NCBI GenBank assembly: GCA_030263455.1
Contig: SZOZ01000001.1
Span: 62,001-126,000, forward strand
Reading direction: 5' to 3'
Source: Synechococcales cyanobacterium CNB
GTDB taxonomy: Bacteria > Planctomycetota > Phycisphaerae > Phycisphaerales > UBA1924
Length of the DNA stretch: 64,000 nucleotides
Position numbers and translations under genes: made by a program. The notes beneath the pieces were generated by a model. The model saw only the letters and a list, made by a program, of their open reading frames with translations. It made no database searches and was not told where the DNA came from. Position 1 is the stretch's first letter. Each line of letters opens with the position of its first letter. This document shows positions 60,600-64,000 of the stretch, piece after piece.

Positions 60600-61168
60600 G
60601 GACACGCTCCTGTCGCGCTCTCGAAGTCCCGGATCGTGTTGATGTTGATCACCTCTGACACTGGGAGCGGGACCGTCGTCCACCGCTCTTGTTCAACCAG
60701 TCGCCACAACTCCAGCCGCGTGCCGGCGATCGCGCGACGCAGCGTGTTCTCGCACTGCGGCCGATACACGCCGAAGCAGGGTTCGATTCTCGCTGTCGCT
60801 CCTACCACCGCTGCCGCGCCGGTTTCGGCCGCCGCGGCTTCGAGCACGGCCCGCACGCCCGTAGCTGTCACGCTGGGCAGGTCTCCCGGAAGCACGAAGA
60901 CGGCACACCCGAACACATCCAGCGCGGTCACGATGCCCCCGATCGGTCCCATCCCCGGGAAACCGTCGGCCAGGTGCGAATCGCCCCGCGTGGCCACCGC
61001 CGGATCGCAGTCGCCGACCAGCGCGACACATCGCCCGAACACCGCACGCAGAGCGGCGATCGGCCGATCAATCAGCAGCCCCCCCCCGAGAGGTTCGCGC
61101 AGCTTGTCGCGTCCGAACCGGCGACTCCTCCCGCCCACCAGCACCACGGGCTGCACGCGCTCGATCAC
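60563..61168 (-). CDS. mobA: Molybdenum cofactor guanylyltransferase MobA
   Basis: A 201-residue protein that adds GMP to molybdopterin, giving MGD for NapA and the NXR-like enzyme. VVLVGGRSRRFGRDK is the nucleotide-binding loop (LxGGxSxRxGxDK), with FVLPGDLPSV at the metal site. The start is GTG 61168 with GGAGA upstream. Its 3' end overlaps moaA by 37 bp. Confidence 0.9.
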   Translation of the reverse strand: MIERVQPVVLVGGRSRRFGRDKLREPLGGGLLIDRPIAALRAVFGRCVALVGDCDPAVATRGDSHLADGFPGMGPIGGIVTALDVFGCAVFVLPGDLPSVTATGVRAVLEAAAAETGAAAVVGATARIEPCFGVYRPQCENTLRRAIAGTRLELWRLVEQERWTTVPLPVSEVININTIRDFESATGACPQPPIADMGRSG

Positions 61169-61169
61169 G

Positions 61170-61715
61170 TCAATCTCCGTGCATCACGACCCGCCCGCTG
61201 GTCGGTTTCGCGTCCGCGCGCCCGTCGTCCTGTACCTCGCCCCGCAGCGTTTCCACCGCGTGGGGAAGCACGTCGAGCAGCGCGGCCAGTTGCTCCGTCG
61301 CCCCGCGCACCGACCCCGGCAGCGTCAGGATCAGCGTTCGTCCGGCGACGCCGGCCACGCCGCGCGAGAGGTACGCCCTCGGCGTGATGCTCAGGCACCG
61401 CGCGCGGGCCAGCTCCATCAACCCCGCGTGCGGCCGCTCGATCACCCGCATCGCCGCCTCGGGCGTCACGTCCCGTGGCGCAAGGCCGGTTCCCCCGGTT
61501 GTCACGGCAAGGTCGATCCGTCGCACAGGCTCAGCCCAGTTGCGGAGGGCACACTCGATGCGCTCGACCTCGTCGGGCACGCACACCGTTTCCACGATCT
61601 CGGCTGCCAGCCGCTCGCACAGCATCGCGGCGAGCGCGGGGCCGGACCTGTCCTCGGCCTCGCCGCGCGAGCACCGGTCGCTCACCGTCAGGACGGCGGC
61701 CCGGATAGCGTTCAT
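61170..61715 (-). CDS. Molybdopterin adenylyltransferase (MogA/MoaB)
   Basis: A 181-residue protein with VLTVSDRCSRGEAEDRSG and TTGGTGLAPRDVTPEA, the MogA/MoaB/Cinnamon family motif. It adenylates molybdopterin before metal insertion by MoeA. Start ATG 61715 overlaps the moaC stop by 4 bp. Whether it is MogA or MoaB cannot be settled from sequence alone. Confidence 0.9.
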   Translation of the reverse strand: MNAIRAAVLTVSDRCSRGEAEDRSGPALAAMLCERLAAEIVETVCVPDEVERIECALRNWAEPVRRIDLAVTTGGTGLAPRDVTPEAAMRVIERPHAGLMELARARCLSITPRAYLSRGVAGVAGRTLILTLPGSVRGATEQLAALLDVLPHAVETLRGEVQDDGRADAKPTSGRVVMHGD

Positions 61716-62209
61716 CGCGAGTCCTCCGCGAGGTAGTGCCCGCTCCGACCACCCCATTTCTCGACCACGCGAAGCCGCTCGATCGCCATCCCGCGATCGA
61801 CCGCTTTCCCCATGTCGATCACGGTCAGCGCTGCAACAGCCGCCGCCGCGAGCGCTTCCATCTCGACGCCGGTTCTGCCGTGGGTGCGGACCTCTGTCGA
61901 GATCCGCACTCCCTCGTCGACGGTTTCGATCGTTACTTCGGCATGATCGAGCGGCAACTGATGGCAGAGCGGGATCAGGTCCGCCGTTCGTTTCGCCGCC
62001 ATGATGCCCGCGAGGCGTGCCACGTCGCGCACGCTGCCCTTCCCCAGCGCATCGCGGCGCACCAGTTCAACCAGGGCGGGCGACATGCGCACGAACGCCT
62101 CGGCCCGGGCGCCGCGCGAGGTGACCGCCTTCTCGCCCACGTCCACCATCCGGGCACGGCCGTCCGTGCCGACGTGTGTCATCCTGGCCTGGCCCTCATC
62201 GTTCTTCAC
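61712..62209 (-). CDS. moaC: Cyclic pyranopterin monophosphate synthase MoaC
   Basis: A 165-residue protein with the MoaC signatures MVDVGEKAVTSRGARA and AAKRTADLIPLCHQLPL, followed by GVEMEALAAAAVAALTVIDMGKAVDR. It completes cPMP formation with MoaA. GTG 62209 is used, with GGAGG 5 nt upstream, overlapping the moeA stop (GTGA). Confidence 0.94.
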   Translation of the reverse strand: MKNDEGQARMTHVGTDGRARMVDVGEKAVTSRGARAEAFVRMSPALVELVRRDALGKGSVRDVARLAGIMAAKRTADLIPLCHQLPLDHAEVTIETVDEGVRISTEVRTHGRTGVEMEALAAAAVAALTVIDMGKAVDRGMAIERLRVVEKWGGRSGHYLAEDSR

Positions 62210-63429
62210 GCCATGCCTCCGCCCGGCGTCCAAGCGTAGAACGGCCACGGCCCTGGGCCGCTCTCGCCCGGGGGGATCTCGACAAAGCCATCACTCGCGC
62301 TCACCGCGATCACGTCGCCGGAGCCTTTCGTCTTCACGCGCACCGCCCGTCCGGGCGTGGTCAGTCGCACGGGCCGATGAAGCCAGAGGGAGATCGCTCG
62401 CTCCGGTTCGCCGTCGAGCACGACCATGCCGTCGGCGCCCCATACATGATCCATGCCCGCTAGTCGCGCCAGCGCTGGCGCGCCGAATCTCCGCGCGGTG
62501 ACCATCACCGAAACCGGGTTGCCGGGGAGCGCAAGCACGGCCTGGCCGCGCGACCCCACGCCAGCGAGCAGCGGCTTGCCCGGCCGCTGCGACACACAAT
62601 GAAACACACGCTTCACGCCGAGCGATTCCAACACCCCCGGCACGAAGTCCCGCTGTCCCATCGATACGCCACCAGATACGAGCACGGCATCGGCGGCTTC
62701 GAGCGCGCGTCCCAGGGAGGCGCGCAACAGTGCTTGTTCATCCGCGCTCCGTTCGGTCGAGACCAGCATCAGCCACGGCACGCAGGCGACAAACGCTGTC
62801 AGTGCGGATGAGTTCGAGTCCCGCAACTGCCACGGCTCTACCCGGTGCTCCGGCGGCAGGATCTCGTCGCCCGTCGCCACGATCGCCACGCGCACGCGAC
62901 ACCGAACCGTCGGCGACGCCACGCCGAACGCGGCGAGCGCCCCCGCGACCGGAGGGGTGATCAGGCGACCAGCCTTTGCAAATACCGTGCCTGCCGGCCC
63001 ATTCTCGCCCTGCCGCCGGATGTTCTCGTCCTCGTTCAATCGCGCGATCAGGTCCGCGCCGACCTCGATCCATCCGTCGCCTTCCACGACGTCCTCACGG
63101 CGCAGCACCGCTGTCGCGCCGTGCGGCACGGGCGCGCCCGTGACGATGCGAGCCGCACACACCTCACGCAGCGTTTCTGGCGCTCGCCCGATCGCCGCCT
63201 CGCCCGCAACGCTGATCCGTCCGGGCCGCAGGCGCGCGAGATGCACCGCGTACCCGTCCATCGCGCTGACCGTCAGCGGAGGGCTTGGCCGATCGGCGGC
63301 GGCATTCTCCGCCAGTACTCGACCGGCGGCCTCACGAAGTCCTACGCGCTCGGTCGCGACCGGGGATAACCGTTCCAGCAGCGCCCGCAGCGCGTCGCCC
63401 GGCGACGGCAGCGGGTGTTCCACGTTCAT
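62206..63429 (-). CDS. moeA: Molybdopterin molybdenumtransferase MoeA
   Basis: A 407-residue protein that inserts molybdate into adenylated molybdopterin. SAMDGYAV near residue 55, IVATGDEI and DSNSS, VSGGVSMGQRDFV, and LALPGNPVSVMV are all MoeA hallmarks. ATG 63429 overlaps the upstream gene stop (ATGA) and its own stop overlaps moaC. Confidence 0.95.
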   Translation of the reverse strand: MNVEHPLPSPGDALRALLERLSPVATERVGLREAAGRVLAENAAADRPSPPLTVSAMDGYAVHLARLRPGRISVAGEAAIGRAPETLREVCAARIVTGAPVPHGATAVLRREDVVEGDGWIEVGADLIARLNEDENIRRQGENGPAGTVFAKAGRLITPPVAGALAAFGVASPTVRCRVRVAIVATGDEILPPEHRVEPWQLRDSNSSALTAFVACVPWLMLVSTERSADEQALLRASLGRALEAADAVLVSGGVSMGQRDFVPGVLESLGVKRVFHCVSQRPGKPLLAGVGSRGQAVLALPGNPVSVMVTARRFGAPALARLAGMDHVWGADGMVVLDGEPERAISLWLHRPVRLTTPGRAVRVKTKGSGDVIAVSASDGFVEIPPGESGPGPWPFYAWTPGGGMA

Positions 63430-63788
63430 CGGTTCTTCTTCCGCTTCTCCCCACCCTTGCTCTTCTTGCCGTCCTTCGCAGACTTCGAGATCACATCTTC
63501 GACCCACCCTCGGTTGCGCATCATCGGCGGGAAGCCGATGGTCGGTGCGCACAGGTGTGCGACGTGCATCAGATCGTCCTCAGTCCACCCGGCCGCGAGT
63601 GCCTTGCGGCAGTGCGAGTGCGCCGCTCCCTCCAGCCCCGCGCCGAGCGAGATCGCCAGCTTGACCAGTGCGATGGTCTTCAGGTCCAGAGGCCCGGCGT
63701 TCGCGCACGCCTCGCCGAAGCGCTCGTAGGCCGCGAGCAGTTCGGGCTGTTCCTTGCCGATCCGTCGATACGCAGAGGGGAGGCTCAT
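63426..63788 (-). CDS. Carboxymuconolactone decarboxylase/AhpD-like protein
   Basis: A 120-residue protein with LKTIALVKLAISLGAGLEGAAHSHCRKALAAGWTEDDLMHVAHL, the CMD/AhpD core in which one Cys and His remain (HSHC) rather than the CxxC pair. The C-terminus is a Lys-rich tail. GGAGA precedes ATG 63788. It heads the moeA-moaC-moaB-mobA operon, coupled to moeA by an ATGA overlap; its role there is unclear. Confidence 0.75.
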   Translation of the reverse strand: MSLPSAYRRIGKEQPELLAAYERFGEACANAGPLDLKTIALVKLAISLGAGLEGAAHSHCRKALAAGWTEDDLMHVAHLCAPTIGFPPMMRNRGWVEDVISKSAKDGKKSKGGEKRKKNR

Positions 63789-63864
63789 GCCGGGTTCTCC
63801 TGGATGGCTGGACGGTTCGATGCCGTGATCGTCCCCGGATTGTTGACCTTATACACTCCGCGTG

Positions 63865-64000
63865 ATGGACGTCGCAGTCTTGCTCTTCGGTCCGGCCGCC
63901 GCCGTCGCGGGTTCGTCGGTGGTCGCCGTCCGGGCCGGCACGAACCCGACCGTCGCGTCGCTTGTGCCGCTGTTGCGAGATGCCTGTCCCGCAATTGCCC
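63865..64000 (+). CDS. moaD: Molybdopterin synthase small subunit MoaD (partial, runs off the window)
   Basis: The first 45 residues from ATG 63865 (MDVAVLLFGPAAAVAGSS, then VASLVPLLRDACPAI) match the beta-grasp start of MoaD/ThiS sulfur carriers. The C-terminal GG and the rest lie outside the window. It is divergent from the moeA operon and fits the cofactor cluster. Confidence 0.8.
   Translation, partial: MDVAVLLFGPAAAVAGSSVVAVRAGTNPTVASLVPLLRDACPAIA

Overview
The window is about 67-70 % GC and reads as chromosome of a Planctomycetes-type bacterium, most likely of the Phycisphaerae branch. This is an inference from gene style: very large pseudopilin proteins, oligopeptide permeases with long insertions, an oversized prepilin peptidase, and nitrogen-redox genes resembling those of anammox and Nitrospira. 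No 16S or marker gene is present to prove it.

Regions on the left. 1-8 kb: a type II secretion / type IV pilus-like minor pseudopilin operon ending in a 1479-residue GspK-like protein. 8-10 kb: tRNA-Pro, a DUF2231 membrane protein and a convergent CBS-domain site-2 protease. 10-18 kb: an oligopeptide ABC transporter operon (permease, membrane-anchored binding protein, two more permeases, one ATPase). 18-26 kb: a glycosyltransferase, an unknown protein, exonuclease VII (xseA-xseB), the prepilin peptidase that would process the pseudopilins, an OmpA-type lipoprotein, tRNA-Val and a photolyase.

25.8-41.2 kb is an integrated element of 15.4 kb. It has split a host tRNA-Thr(UGU) gene inside its anticodon loop: the 5' half lies at 25796-25832 and the 3' half at 41234-41275, with a shared 7-bp core. 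Neither end restores the host gene. The element instead carries a complete, different tRNA-Thr(UGU), 14 nt downstream of its own integrase. Other content: an AlpA/Xis-like regulator, a primase-SF3 helicase, an iteron-like array, structured noncoding DNA with 9-bp-periodic tracts, a terminase-small-subunit-like protein, a sigma-70 family factor, a small lipoprotein, a restriction-modification pair and a GIY-YIG-like nuclease. There is no capsid, tail or large terminase gene, so it looks like a phage-satellite-type island.

41.2-64 kb: tRNA-Tyr and a secreted-protein remnant are followed by nitrogen redox genes. A minus-strand operon encodes a periplasmic nitrite oxidoreductase / nitrate reductase-like complex (diheme-EB_dh cytochrome, NxrA-like, small His-rich protein, NxrB-like, TorD-like chaperone). 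Next come a nap operon (napD, napA, tetraheme NapB-like cytochrome, napF-like) and a divergent operon (tetraheme cytochrome, FeS protein, NrfD-type quinol module, unknown protein). A tryptophanase/tyrosine phenol-lyase-like gene and a molybdenum cofactor cluster (moaA, mobA, moaB/mogA, moaC, moeA, moaD) complete the window. The cofactor genes logically supply the two molybdoenzymes: the NrfD module would pass quinol electrons to Nap, while the NXR-like complex could run in either direction between nitrite and nitrate.
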